Source: Cristatella mucedo
Lineage: Eukaryota; Bryozoa; Phylactolaemata; Cristatellidae
DNA length: 29,378 nt
NCBI GenBank assembly: GCA_009760855.2
Contig: WPIO01000534.1
Coordinates: forward strand, 1 to 29,378
Direction: 5' to 3'
Positions 19,881-29,378 of this stretch are shown one piece after another. Under the pieces are notes generated by a model, which saw only the letters and a program-made list of their open reading frames with translations, was not told where the DNA came from and searched no databases. Every line of letters begins with the position of its first letter. The first letter of the stretch is position 1. The position numbers and the translations under genes are program-made.

Positions 19881-20089
19881 TTTCTCACCTACCTTTGATT
19901 AGCCGTTGCTGATGAGCAGAGACTAGCGGACGACCGGAGTGGAGACCTACTTGGAGAGGTAGGGGTTGCTACGCGGGAGAGCTGCTATGGGCTGGACCCC
20001 TGAGTCATCTCGAGGAGAAAATATACGCCTGCTAAAGCACCACGGTTTTTGTGTGTCGTCGCTAGTGTGTGGGTGCTCATTCGTACTAC

Positions 20090-20134
20090 AATTATTGTAT
20101 CAAAATCTCGTGTCAAATCAAAGTCTCATAACTT

Positions 20135-20139
<5 letters not shown>
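20090..20139. repeat. 50-bp repeat abutting a TA microsatellite, copy 1
   Basis: AATTATTGTATCAAAATCTC, then GTGTCAAATCAAAGTCTCAT and AACTTCC, directly followed by (TA)n. It is nearly identical to 21009-21057, which is also followed by (TA)n. Confidence 0.8.

Positions 20140-20221
<82 letters not shown>
20139..20221. repeat. (TA)n microsatellite
   Basis: About 80 bp of TA with one phase slip (TATAATAT) in the middle. Confidence 0.95.
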
Positions 20222-20224
<3 letters not shown>

Positions 20225-20281
20225 TCCCTCGCCACTTCGCGCTTCCAAGGCTTCACTCTATCACGGTTTTTCAAATACAGT
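20222..20281 (+). other. possible terminal inverted repeat of a Tc1/mariner or pogo-like element
   Basis: Right after TA comes GGTCCCTCGCCACTTCGCG, then CTTCACTCTATCACGGTTTT. Ends of the type GTCCCTCGC-A-TTCGCG with repeated TCGCG-like words are known to me from TA-targeting DNA transposons. No matching opposite end is visible nearby, so it may be a fragment. Confidence 0.3.
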
Positions 20282-20844
20282 ACACGCACTTCATTAAAGA
20301 GTTGATCGAGATAGTGAAAATAATACAGCGCTCTTGGCTGTCTGAGTCAATTATACGTCCCTGTATTACAATTAAAAGTAAAACTAATATGCGTATGGTC
20401 TTTAGGTAAATTTATTCGATCACCCCCCCATAACCTTGAACGCCAGGTGCACCGCTCGACCACTCCTTGTGTGTGGGCAAGAACTTTTTTCCAAAAAATA
20501 TGGCGGGGTGAAACCAAGCCGATCTGAGCCTGCTGTTTACTGTTTTACTATCCTTTATGTGTGCGTGTGATTAAATGTACAATAATAATAATATGATATT
20601 TTTAACGTCTAGTATGTCTTATTTTCTCTCATTCTGACTGATATATTGGTAAAGACAAATGTAATGGTAACTATTATGGTGTTATTTCATATCCAGAGGG
20701 CTCAAATAGGGCTAAAAACCGTATCTAGAGGGTCGTAAACAGGTTTTCAATACTCTAGCTACGAAAATATTTGATTTATAAATATAATCTTACTTTGCTG
20801 AAATTGACTTATCGTGGTATATTCTGGAACGGGTTAACCACGTC
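20282..20844. other. no recognisable gene or repeat
   Basis: AT-rich sequence with a short AAT run at about 20582. Nothing could be assigned. Confidence 0.4.
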
Positions 20845-21007
20845 ACAGAGAACTCAGTCTCTTTTTAGGCGCTTTGTTTTTGCTGCCAAGGAAACACGAT
20901 CGAATGGTTAGTGGTAGCATGCTCAATAAACAACAAGAAAAACATAGGGGTGACATACACAGGGTCAGCATGCAAGTGTGGTTAGTGGCAGCATGCACGG
21001 TGTCAGC
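20845..21007 (-). mobile_element. LINE 3' terminus, minus strand (tail-less)
   Basis: Antisense hairpin half (CAGAGAACTCAGTCTCTTTTTAGG), GCTTTGTTTTTGCTGC, then GGTGACATACACAGGGTCAGC and GTGGTTAGTGGCAGCATGCA. It ends at TGTCAGCAT, where the 50-bp repeat begins. The ATT tail is absent. Confidence 0.75.
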
Positions 21008-21008
21008 A

Positions 21009-21056
21009 TAATTATTGTATCAAAATCTCGTGTCAAGTCAAAGTCTCATAACTTCC

Positions 21057-21057
<1 letters not shown>
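21009..21057. repeat. 50-bp repeat abutting a TA microsatellite, copy 2
   Basis: Same sequence as 20090-20139 with about two changes, again ending at CTTCC before (TA)n. Confidence 0.8.
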
Positions 21058-21107
<50 letters not shown>

Positions 21108-21118
21108 TATATATATGA
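21058..21118. repeat. (TA)n microsatellite
   Basis: About 60 bp of TA with one GA interruption near the end. Confidence 0.95.
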
Positions 21119-21221
21119 GACCACCACTCTAAAGATGACCTGCCCTCTAAACCCCGGTAAACGTTCCTACCTAACATACGTTCCTAAGCGTGTACGACCG
21201 TGTCTGCCGTCTGCATTGGTG

Positions 21222-21390
21222 AGCCGTGATGGCACACTAGGTAAGGCGGTTGCTTTCACGACCTCGGTCCCGAGGTCGTGGGTTCGATTCCTGCGGTGAG
21301 CGATCCTTTATCGGCATTGCAAGCAGTGGTGATAGCCGTAAAGGCTCTTCTGTTGCTATACAAAAAGAGGCTGTTTAATCAGCTAGGATT
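21222..21390 (+). mobile_element. tRNA-derived SINE (copy 2, with promoter head)
   Basis: The head has an A-box-like TGGCACACTAGG and a B box GGTTCGATTCC matching the RNA polymerase III consensus. Between them sits a perfect 11-bp hairpin CACGACCTCGG/CCGAGGTCGTG, placed like the long variable arm of a Leu- or Ser-type tRNA. The body follows (GAGCGATCC, CAAGCAGTGGTGATAGCCGT, AAGGCTCTTCTGTTGC), then the tail TGTTTAATCAGCTAGGATTT. It is a SINE and not a working tRNA gene, because the acceptor stem is not closed. Confidence 0.82.
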
Positions 21391-21429
21391 TATTTTTAAT
21401 TATTTAGGTGGCCATATTCCACCAAATAC

Positions 21430-22120
21430 CCTCTATGAAATTCCTCCCATTGCTATTTACCACAATGGACAATGGCCGAAAATGAGCCCTAAGGCAGCTG
21501 CATTACAGCAGCACGACATAAATTATTTTTTTGGGGTACGTATGACACTAATTAACCAGTATCCTCACAAATAAGCTATTTATGAAAAACTTGTATTTTA
21601 AGGAATTTTAATCTTACCAGCAGGATGACAGAACTTTCTCTTTCGGAGTGCCGTTCACTAAATATAATGCTCCAAAAGTTGCTGTGTTGAAAGCCTGTTA
21701 CAAATGCATTCTAGTATGATTTTGGAGTTGATTAAGTTCAAGAGCACTTTCGTGTATTAGCAATGGCTATATTTGTGTCAGCAGTTGCACACACATATAG
21801 ATAATATAGCCATTTTTTTCAAAATCGAACACAACCAATAGTGATCTAATGACCTTTGAGGCCAACACTTGCCGTAAATAGTATGAAAGTCCATGAACAG
21901 GCCCATTATTCTTCTGGCAAAGAAGAGTACAGCTGGCCCAAAACTGAGCAGCTAGGCTTTTCTTATGAGAACCACATTTCTACTGCATTGCACCACTTTT
22001 CATCGACCTGCTCTGGCTCCCCATCAAGCAGCGTACTGACTTCAAGATTTGTCACTCATTAAGGCTCCTCCATTCTATTTCTCCACCCATCCGAGTTACT
22101 TCCCTATCAGGCCAGACATA
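21430..22120. repeat. repeat P, copy 2 (uninterrupted by the two LINEs)
   Basis: It collinearly matches the three separated pieces at 6860-7052, 9838-10042 and 10738-11020, but without the two LINE insertions seen there. Its right part (about 21940-22110) includes the same older LINE C-terminal fragment (CACCACTTTTCATCGACCTG, CTGGCTCCCCATCAAGC). The nature of the remaining 500 bp is unknown. Confidence 0.7.
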
Positions 22121-22293
22121 AAGGGATATAAAGGGACGACTGACAGAACTCGGGGCTGCAGCTTGGTAGTCGATGCGAGACTACGCTTCGAGAGCACGAG
22201 AGTCGAACCTACGGCGACGAACAGTAAAGTGCAACTTAGACTTCGCAGTTGTGTTCTGCCGGCTACTCAATTAACTGCCTGTATCTTGGGGTG

Positions 22294-22525
22294 TTGTAGC
22301 GGCCCACCTTGGGGGTTGGGACAATCGCTAGCGACGCGCGCATAGGATAGTTTGTTATACGCGGGCTTCGGGAGTTCGTCCAGTTACGTCCGTCAGTCCG
22401 GTACGCGCCGCATAAAGCGCTTGCGCCGGCGCGTAACCACTACTAACAGGCCCACAATAAACTGTCGCTTTCGGCGCCCAGTTGTAGCCGCTTGTGTTTT
22501 AACCGCACTGCAGCGCTGCATCACA
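22294..22525 (+). mobile_element. possible solo LTR
   Basis: It starts TGTTGTAGCGGCCCACC, contains CACAATAAACTG near 22455 and ends GCATCACACA. The TG...CA limits, length of about 230 bp and a polyadenylation signal followed by 60-70 bp fit an LTR. No flanking target-site duplication and no second copy in the window was found. Confidence 0.3.
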
Positions 22526-23079
22526 CAGTCCACCGGTAGAGAGCCGATGGACGAGCTTTTTCGTGGTCACGTATATACCTGTTTTAATAAACGCAGGGTA
22601 CCATCACCAATAGACGGCGTATTTGCTCTGGCTTTCCAAGGAACACGATGCGATTGTTTGACTGACTGAATAACCTGGAAGGGCGGATTGTGGAGCATAA
22701 CTTGTTTAGGGGTGAGGTTCCATAGTTAGAAAGCTCAGTATAAGATTTTCAGATAAGAGAGTGCCTCAGATGTGCCTGGTACTGTAACGCAGAAGGCTCG
22801 GCGGAGTAGGCTTGACCTGCCGCTTACCTAGCGGAGTAACCTAGCGCCTAATGCCGTTCGGTGCGCGCCTACGAGCAATAAGCTGGCCGCCACGAAGCGA
22901 GCGTTTCTGGCGCTGACCTGCTTACCGTTACTAAAGGGGGTCGTGAGTCCGCGGCGTGAATTGGAAGCAAGACACACAAATTGGGAATTTTACTGAGCTT
23001 GATTCGCAAGCGCACAAAGTAGCTGCGCGTCTTACTCAATTTTATCTCCACACTCCTCGCACGCTCTCAACAGCACAAA
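22526..23079. other. no recognisable gene
   Basis: GC-richer sequence. Short ORFs only. A further AATAAA occurs near 22585. Confidence 0.35.
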
Positions 23080-23331
23080 CACTCTTGCGGAGAGAATACG
23101 TCTCCACACTGAGGCTACTTACGTCTATAGTGGGGAACGACCCAAATACACGGAGCCCGAACCGGAGCCTAAACCCTGACCGGAGAACTAGGACTCCGCT
23201 TCCACCAGTGCGGTAGGAATACCCCACACACGCCAACTCAAGCACTCTTGCGGAGAAAACACGTCTCCACACTTAGGCTACTTACGTCTAGAATGGGGAA
23301 CGACACAAATAGACAGAGGAGCCCGAACCAA
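23080..23331. repeat. 163-bp tandem duplication
   Basis: An 83-88-bp core (CACTCTTGCGGAGA, ACGTCTCCACACT, AGGCTACTTACGTCTA, TGGGGAACGAC, GAGCCCGAACC) occurs at 23080 and again at 23243 with few differences. The intervening 80 bp is not visibly repeated after the second core. Confidence 0.8.
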
Positions 23332-24257
23332 CGGAATATCTCACATCAAACCAACTACGTTTAGCTCGCACCGGCAAATCTTTATGCCAAGACCACGTGC
23401 GAGCGCGCACACACAAAACTCAAAAAGAAACACAAAATGCCAGCTCGGGCGCGATACGACCGTATTCGGTGGAGTCCACCGAATTCTCCTAGCGCTGTCT
23501 CGTCCTGTCCCGTCCATCGCCGGTGAACAGCCCGCCCTCCTCCCTCGCTTTCAGAGAAACGAGTCCGACAGCGTCGAAGCGAAGCCGGAGAGAGAAGCCG
23601 GACAAAAGACCAAGAGCGAGCGTCGCTCGACTCTTAAATACCTAGCTGAGGCAATGAGGCAAGAGATTAGTGGTATTGGGCCCTACGCCGTGGTCCATTA
23701 TGGTAAGGAATTAATACCGTCACTTGGCCACTGAATGGGCACCTCTGTCCAGCTTGAATGCCGAATGGGTTCCAAACGACTCTTTTCAGACAGAGTGATG
23801 GCGGAGGTTGACAGGCCAGCCAACATCAATCAGCAGCTCCCGCGGGTATCAGACCAATTCCAAGGCTGAATCGCCACCGCTGGTCTCGGAGCTTCCCGGC
23901 TTGCTCTTAAGCTCTTGGTCTCTAACCGCACTGGCGCTCCTCTCTGGCTCACTGCTCCAGGACAAAGGAGTTCTAGCCCGCCGCCGAGCAGCTCTTGTTC
24001 ACGCTAAAATTCAGCCAAGGCCAGTAAGCCGCTACAGTAGTGTTGTATAATGTTTCTCCCTTGTGCGGATGCCGCATGGTGCTTTGATCTTAAGTGTATC
24101 ACTACTGAGATTTGTGATCTTTAGGTCACGGGCATGTGGTTTTCAGGTTTATTGCGGGTTTATGGTTTTATCGGTTTGTGGGTTATATGGGATTATGGTT
24201 GAATGAGTTGATGTTATGCAAGGGTACGTTACTACCGGTGACTTGGGTACAACATAT
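23332..24257. other. no recognisable gene or repeat
   Basis: Plus-strand ORFs at 23384-23734 (116 codons) and 23808-24050 (80 codons) show no domain signature, signal peptide or splice logic. I do not call them genes. Confidence 0.4.
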
Positions 24258-24515
24258 TTTTCAAGAAGAATACTAAAAATCTCAGTTATGGCTCGGCTAA
24301 GTTTGTCCACCAGCGAAGACCAGTGAGACAATGTTATAGGGTCTCCAGCAGACGACTTCTTTTACTAGACTTCGTTAAGGTAGCCAAATCGCATGCAGAA
24401 GCCTCGGAAAATCTCTCAAGGAAGGCCGCAGGGAGTAACTCATGAATTGCTTTAGCCGGATGTGGCTTTACGGAAGCGTCAATGTGCGAAATTTATTAGT
24501 GAAGAAAGCTGAAAA
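24258..24515 (-). pseudogene. LINE RT N-terminal region fragment, minus strand
   Basis: Homologous to 2740-3040 on the same strand: CTCAGTTATGGCTCGGCTAA, then AGGGTCTCCAGCAGACGACT, AAATCTCTCAAGGAAGGC and GTGAAGAAAG. The part coding NYRPVS is missing here. No open frame remains. Confidence 0.7.
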
Positions 24516-24783
24516 CTTGTAGGCCGAGCCTTTAATATCTCGGAGTGAGACCCCGAGTGTTCGTTTACTTAGCCGGTGTGCCCACCAATTGATTCCCAAG
24601 CTTAGAAATCTCAGTTAGATGGAGAAATATTTATATGCGAATAATATTATTAAAACGTAATTTAAAACGATTTTCTTTTATCATAAAACGAACATAAATG
24701 TACTTTAAAAATACCTTTAAGAAATCTATTTGCTAACGCTGGGTAGCGAAGCAGCATTTAGTTGTGTAAAGAGAACGCGACGG
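24516..24783. other. AT-rich spacer
   Basis: Runs of A/T around 24620-24730. Nothing coding or repeated is visible. Confidence 0.4.
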
Positions 24784-24945
24784 GGCCGTGATAGCCCCGG
24801 TGGTAGGTTCGCTATTCGCGATCGAGGTCATGGGTTCGAATCCTGGAGTTGGGCGATCCTCTATTGCCAACCGCAAGCAGTGGTGATAGCCGTTAAGGCT
24901 CCTCTGTCGCTGTTCAAATGAGGCTGTTTAATCAGCTAAGATCTT
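24784..24945 (+). mobile_element. tRNA-derived SINE (copy 3)
   Basis: GGCCGTGATAGCCCCGGTGG head, B box GGTTCGAATCC, then GGGCGATCCTCTATTGCC, AAGCAGTGGTGATAGCCGTT, AAGGCTCCTCTGTCGCTG and the tail TGTTTAATCAGCTAAGATC. The variable-arm pairing is decayed compared with copy 2, so this one is probably older. Confidence 0.8.
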
Positions 24946-25387
24946 TTTGCTGACGTGCTGATCACTTTTGCATCCCTACTAGTTAAAGCGAGAAAGTCCG
25001 TCCGTCCTTTTCCGTCACGCGGCACTTCCGTCACGCGGCAAGACCAGTACTTGCGGGACTGGCTAATAGCCATGTAATTCTACTACGACTCAGCGAAGCG
25101 AGCCTACAGGCAGTGAGTTCGTAAGATAAGAAGTGGCTCAAATACACTCAAATAGATCGCACGCAAAGTGCGGGTGGAGTTAGCTGGTGTAAGGTCAACC
25201 GCAAAGAGGAAAAGAAACGGGATAGCGTCCCTGCCGGCCGACGGGCAGGCAGAGAGTCCGCTGCCAGGAATCTCGAGTATCGTGGGTCACACGCTGCCAT
25301 CTCGCGACGTAAGTTAGTAGCTAGCCCGAGCAAACAGGTCGCCCGGGGTGCCCGATCGCCTGAGGTTGACGCTACGCCGGGTAGGGA
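24946..25387. other. unassigned, with a 16-bp tandem repeat
   Basis: TTCCGTCACGCGGCA occurs twice in tandem near 25009-25041. No gene is recognised. The minus-strand 120-codon ORF (25148-25510) overlaps the SINE and lacks features. Confidence 0.5.
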
Positions 25388-25562
25388 AAAATAAAAAAAA
25401 ATACTAACTGATTTAACGGCCTCTGTTTTTAGCGACAGAAGAACCTTTACGACTATCACCACCACTTGCAGTGACGATAAGGAATCGCCCACCGCAGGAT
25501 TCGAACCCACGACCTCGGACCTTGGTCGTGAAAAGCAACCGCCTTACTTAGTGAGCCAGCAG
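25388..25562 (-). mobile_element. tRNA-derived SINE (copy 4, with promoter head)
   Basis: On the minus strand: TGGCTCACTAAGTAAGGCGG (A-box region), CACGACC...GGTCGTG hairpin, B box GGTTCGAATCC, GGGCGATTCCTTATCGTCAC, GGTGGTGATAGTCGTAAAGG, and a tail ending GTTAAATCAGTTAGTATTTT. It keeps the same order as copies 2 and 3 and lies just upstream of the EML-like exon. Confidence 0.82.
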
Positions 25563-26271
<709 letters not shown>

Positions 26272-26682
26272 GAGCAAAAAATTCAATCCACACTAGAATC
26301 ATGCTGCCTCTTCCTAATGCCGTTTCATCTGTGCTCTACGCTTAATCGCTCGCGGTCCCTGCTCTTGTCCATCGGCTCTTCTCGCTTAAGTCGGGTAGCT
26401 GTGTGCCTCCACTGCGAGACGAAAAATGATTACATTGGTAATGCACAAGCGATCTAGTGTGCTCCCGCCGAGTGGAAAGCGTGTCTCTTTAGCTTGGTTC
26501 TTGTTCACTTACCTTTTAAAGCGAGTTCTCGTGATAATCGTCACCGTTCTGTCGTCCGGCGGAAGAAAGCACAAACGCACGTCCGTTTTTTGGAATTTCA
26601 AGGAATTTAGCCGAATATGGCGATGCATTCATGTGAGTCAATTCATGCCGTTTCGGCGGTCACAATGTCTCGAATCACAGTT
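26272..26682. other. start of intron 1, no feature seen
   Basis: Non-repetitive sequence between the splice donor and the first LINE copy. I find no next EML exon here. Confidence 0.45.
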
Positions 26683-26881
26683 AAATCCTTTGGAGACCGT
26701 GCCTTTAGTTCTTACGCTCCCCAAGCCTGGAACTCACTCCTTACTGACGTCACGGTACCTCCTGATTTGACGCAGTTTAAAAAGAAGCTAAAACGCACAT
26801 GTTCCTCGCAGCTTTTACTGGGTCCTTGTTAATTGTACTTCTGTAAGCTTATGCGTGCTGACACTGCGCCTGTTACCACTA
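26683..26881 (+). mobile_element. LINE fragment, C-terminal coding region and start of 3' UTR
   Basis: The frame reads VKSFGDRAFSSYAPQAWNSL, then LTQFKKKLKRTC and stops (ORF end 26832). The 3' UTR begins (TTATGCGTGCTGACACTGCG) and is cut at TTACCACTAA (26881), exactly where the AAT tail of a minus-strand copy begins. Confidence 0.8.
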
Positions 26882-27255
26882 ATGATAATAATAGTAACAC
26901 ACTTGATAAAGCGCCCTCAGAGAACTCAATCTCTTTCTAGGTGCTTTACATTGGCTTCAAAAGGAGACAAGAGATATCTGCATTAAGGGGAAGGTCCTTA
27001 TGCGCTCACAACAGTTCTGACTCTGTGGAGTGATTAGTTCTAAAACCTGAGTGTAACTTGCTAGGATTTGTGCTGGTGCTAGTCCTAGTGCTAGCGAGTG
27101 GAGAGACATGTAAACGAGACACAAGATCTTGTAAGTCGATTCGGTGCTTGCTAAGGACCCAGATGAGCTCAGATGTAGGTAGTGCAATGTCGCAGCTATA
27201 CCTTGGATGGCAGACCAGGCTGGCAGCTGAGTTTTTCACAGCTGCTGACGATTAA
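26882..27255 (-). mobile_element. LINE copy, minus strand, tail to tail with the previous one
   Basis: On the plus strand it starts with the AAT-rich tail, then the antisense hairpin (AAAGCGCCCTCAGAGAACTC...GTGCTTTACATTGGC). On the minus strand, 27239-27006 reads KNSAASLVCHPRYSCDIALP and EHRIDLQDL-like sequence, the diverged equivalent of QNSAARLVCRERRS and KQRIDFKVL. Most of the C-terminal coding region and the 3' UTR is deleted between. It belongs to an older subfamily. Confidence 0.72.
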
Positions 27256-27892
27256 GGGTACTGACCGTGAATTCTGAATAGAAGGAAATTGAGTGGATTT
27301 CTGAAACTTGGTATATCTTAATCTCTTTTGAAAACTCGAGATCCCTTGCAGCAGCTGGCACTAAACACGATGGCCCTGCTAGTATGTCAAACCCCACAGA
27401 ATCACTCTATCAACCATAGTGTCTGTATCACTCACGAAAGGGCACACCTGTAGCGGTATCGAAAGGGTGCTAGTAATTTATCTCCGAAAATATTTCTTAC
27501 TACAAATAAGCAAGATCTCTTCTGCTCTTTCCATTTGTAATCTTATCGAAATGAATGCAATAAGACATTTTTGTGACAAAACACAGTATGGTAGGTCAAG
27601 TCTCACTGGAAGTTTACTAATGTAAGAATATACTCACCTGACATGGTAGAGTTTAGCGGATCTGTTCATACTACCTCTCCAAGGAAATGTTTGTTCTTAC
27701 ATTAAGTTTGTTTGCATCTACTTCCTCAGTTTTTGACAGCTTGCTTTGCCATGTCTAGTGTGAATATGGTGCTATTGGAGCAGATTATCTTGCCGCTCAA
27801 CCGAAGTTGTCGTTTGATCAGGTTTAGCTTAAATGGCTGCCACATTTTGAAGTTTTGTTTGGTGCACCGTAATCATGTTCTGTTCCTGAATT
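27256..27892. other. no recognisable gene or repeat (intronic by inference)
   Basis: Short ORFs at 27419-27625 and 27712-27996 have no features; the second runs into the AAT tail of the LINE that follows. Confidence 0.4.
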
Positions 27893-28086
27893 TTAATAAT
27901 AATAATAATAATGCACTTGGTAAAGCACCCTCAGAGAACCCAATCTCTTTCTTGGCGCTTTACATTTGCTGCAAAGGAAATAAGGTCGAATGGTGAGTGG
28001 TATCATGCTTGATAAACAACATTAATAACATGGTTAGGAGTTACATGCACAGAGTCAGCATGCAAATGTGGTTAGTGGCAGCATGA
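27893..28086 (-). mobile_element. LINE 3' terminus, minus strand
   Basis: Six AAT units (27895-27913), antisense hairpin (TAAAGCACCCTCAGAGAACC ... GGCGCTTTACATTTGCTGC), then 3' UTR words ATCATGCTTGATAAACAACA, AGAGTCAGCATGCAAATGTG and GTTAGTGGCAGCATGA, where it is truncated. Close to the copy at 10043. Confidence 0.85.
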
Positions 28087-29378
28087 TAAGTAGGGTAGGC
28101 TGGGGAGCACCGGCAGGGAGCCACAAAAAATGAGAGGGGCGGTACCCTCTGGGTCCTCTAAAATGTGCAGCAACAAACCGGTGTGCAATCCCGAAACTGA
28201 CACAGTCGATCGGTTGTGATTGCTGACTGGGTAAATAGCCCACCGTAGCCAGAAGCGTTCGGCCCGCCAAGAACCGTGGTTTTTGCTCCCCTGTGAGATT
28301 ACTGTGCTTGTGGATTTTCCACTTGGTGATTAGCCCAGATCAACGATCCTGTCCGATGTGTGCGATCCGTATGTGATGTAGCCACCTGCCCGACGCGTTC
28401 ACGGGCAGCAGCGAACGTACGCCAAAAGGTTTGCACAGGACATGAACCAGCTGGATGCAGCCCACCCCCTCCGCCGGCTGTGATAAAGCCACCTGATTGC
28501 AAGACACAACGCCCCGGCCGACTGACTAGCGCCAGCCACGAGCCAACGAACGCAGTGAGAAACGTGAGCGAGGGTTACAGTCCTTTGATGATATAGCAGA
28601 AATTATTAGTATATATTAACTATAGATATATTATTTGCACAGCGCTCCTATAGAACACTTTAGATGGTATGGTATTTTAGGTCGTTCCACACTACTAACG
28701 GGGGAGGCTCCTCGAGCCCATGCGTCGCATCGATCGTCCCGATCCACTTGTTAAATTCACCTATGCTCTATTTGTGATCTTTGTTCTTGGAAACTATCCC
28801 TGACGGTCTCAGGTTGTGGCACCCATTGTCGTGATGAACATCACACCCCCGATTTTCTCGCGAAGGGCAACGTGGGAAGACAGAGAAAGGAAAAGATAGG
28901 TTTGTAAGGACGAGAATCTTTAGAAGAGCCGGGGACACTGGGTTGGATTTGGTTTCGCGAATAGGTTGTTTGGCTTGGGCCAGCAAGTAATAGCAGAAAG
29001 CAGTCGATTTCGCTTATTTTAGCAAGAGTCTAAACGCGTCCTTGAGAGGTATCGCAAGAAACCAAGCTGCTTTGTCAGGGCTTGGCAGCCGTTGCGTGCC
29101 ATGGTGATGTTTTTACTATCAGACTTTTTCCGGAACTTCCAGCGCACGCAATAATGACTTGCATGCACAACAGCTAGATGCATAAGTTAGCAAACAACTG
29201 GTGGACGATGGTGGGGCAGACACGTCAAGAACGACCGAGCATAGGCCATCCACATCCCCTGACGGTAGAGGTTTTTCCCCAATGGTGGGAAGAGAAAGGA
29301 TAAATTTAATGATTGAACCATGGACAAAAACTTACTGGCAGAGTCTATGCATTGCACAGCCACCTTCCAAGGCAAACT
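28087..29378. other. no recognisable gene or repeat
   Basis: Short ORFs on both strands (up to 78 codons) have no family features. A small near-palindromic AT segment lies at about 28609-28632. No further EML exon (WD40-like GH...WD pattern) is found. Confidence 0.4.

Noticed and set aside
20088-21130. Tyr/Ile-repeat ORFs
   Set aside because: Produced by the TA microsatellites.
21222-21300. Functional tRNA gene
   Set aside because: A and B boxes are present but the acceptor stem does not close and a SINE body follows; the same structure recurs in other copies.
23384-23734. 116-codon plus-strand ORF
   Set aside because: No domain, signal or conserved pattern; Arg/Ser-rich composition follows local base content.
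29187-29375. 62-codon minus-strand ORF at the window end
   Set aside because: No family features and cut close to the edge; cannot be judged.

Overview
The window looks like repeat-rich intergenic and intronic DNA from an animal, not a prokaryote. There are no operons, ribosome binding sites or long dense ORFs. There are many decayed non-LTR retrotransposons, tRNA-derived SINEs, DNA-transposon remnants, an LTR retroelement, microsatellites and a satellite-like array. One host coding exon has a clear splice donor. The phylum cannot be fixed from sequence alone; an invertebrate metazoan is my best guess.

Layout. 1-3.9 kb: a SINE fragment (minus), a hAT MITE with perfect 8-bp target-site duplications, an antisense LINE reverse-transcriptase (RT) fragment, and the first of many 3' ends of a LINE family ending in a hairpin plus (ATT)n. 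3.9-6.2 kb: several 5'-truncated LINE copies in both orientations, one with an intact 9-bp target-site duplication. 6.8-11.0 kb: an old repeat split by two LINE insertions (a 2.7-kb plus-strand copy with endonuclease and RT remnants, and a 0.7-kb minus-strand copy). A second copy without those two LINEs lies at 21.4-22.1 kb. 11.0-13.9 kb: one copy of a second unknown repeat (partner at 18.9-19.3 kb), a low-complexity patch and a pogo/Tigger-like MITE. 14.2-15.9 kb: about nine diverged tandem units of about 179 bp. 16.3-18.5 kb: a Gag-only LTR retroelement in the order internal tail, polypurine tract, LTR, primer-binding site, gag, Ala/Ser repeats, internal tail, then a 260-bp GA tract. 18.5-22.1 kb: repeat copies, two TA microsatellites joined to the same 50-bp sequence, and a SINE. 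22.1-25.6 kb: a possible solo LTR, a 163-bp tandem duplication, an antisense LINE RT fragment and two SINEs. 25.6-26.3 kb: first coding exon of an EML5/EML6-type microtubule-associated protein. 26.6-28.1 kb: further LINE copies. The remainder is unassigned.

The only host function I can support is the EML5/6-like exon; its promoter and 5' UTR should lie just upstream, and the gene should continue to the right past the LINE copies in intron 1. Everything else is mobile DNA or its remains. The points most worth following are the horizontally mobile-looking hAT MITE, the Gag-only LTR element in tandem arrangement, the 179-bp array, the covarying hairpin at the LINE 3' ends, and the occupied/unoccupied repeat pair that dates the LINE insertions.
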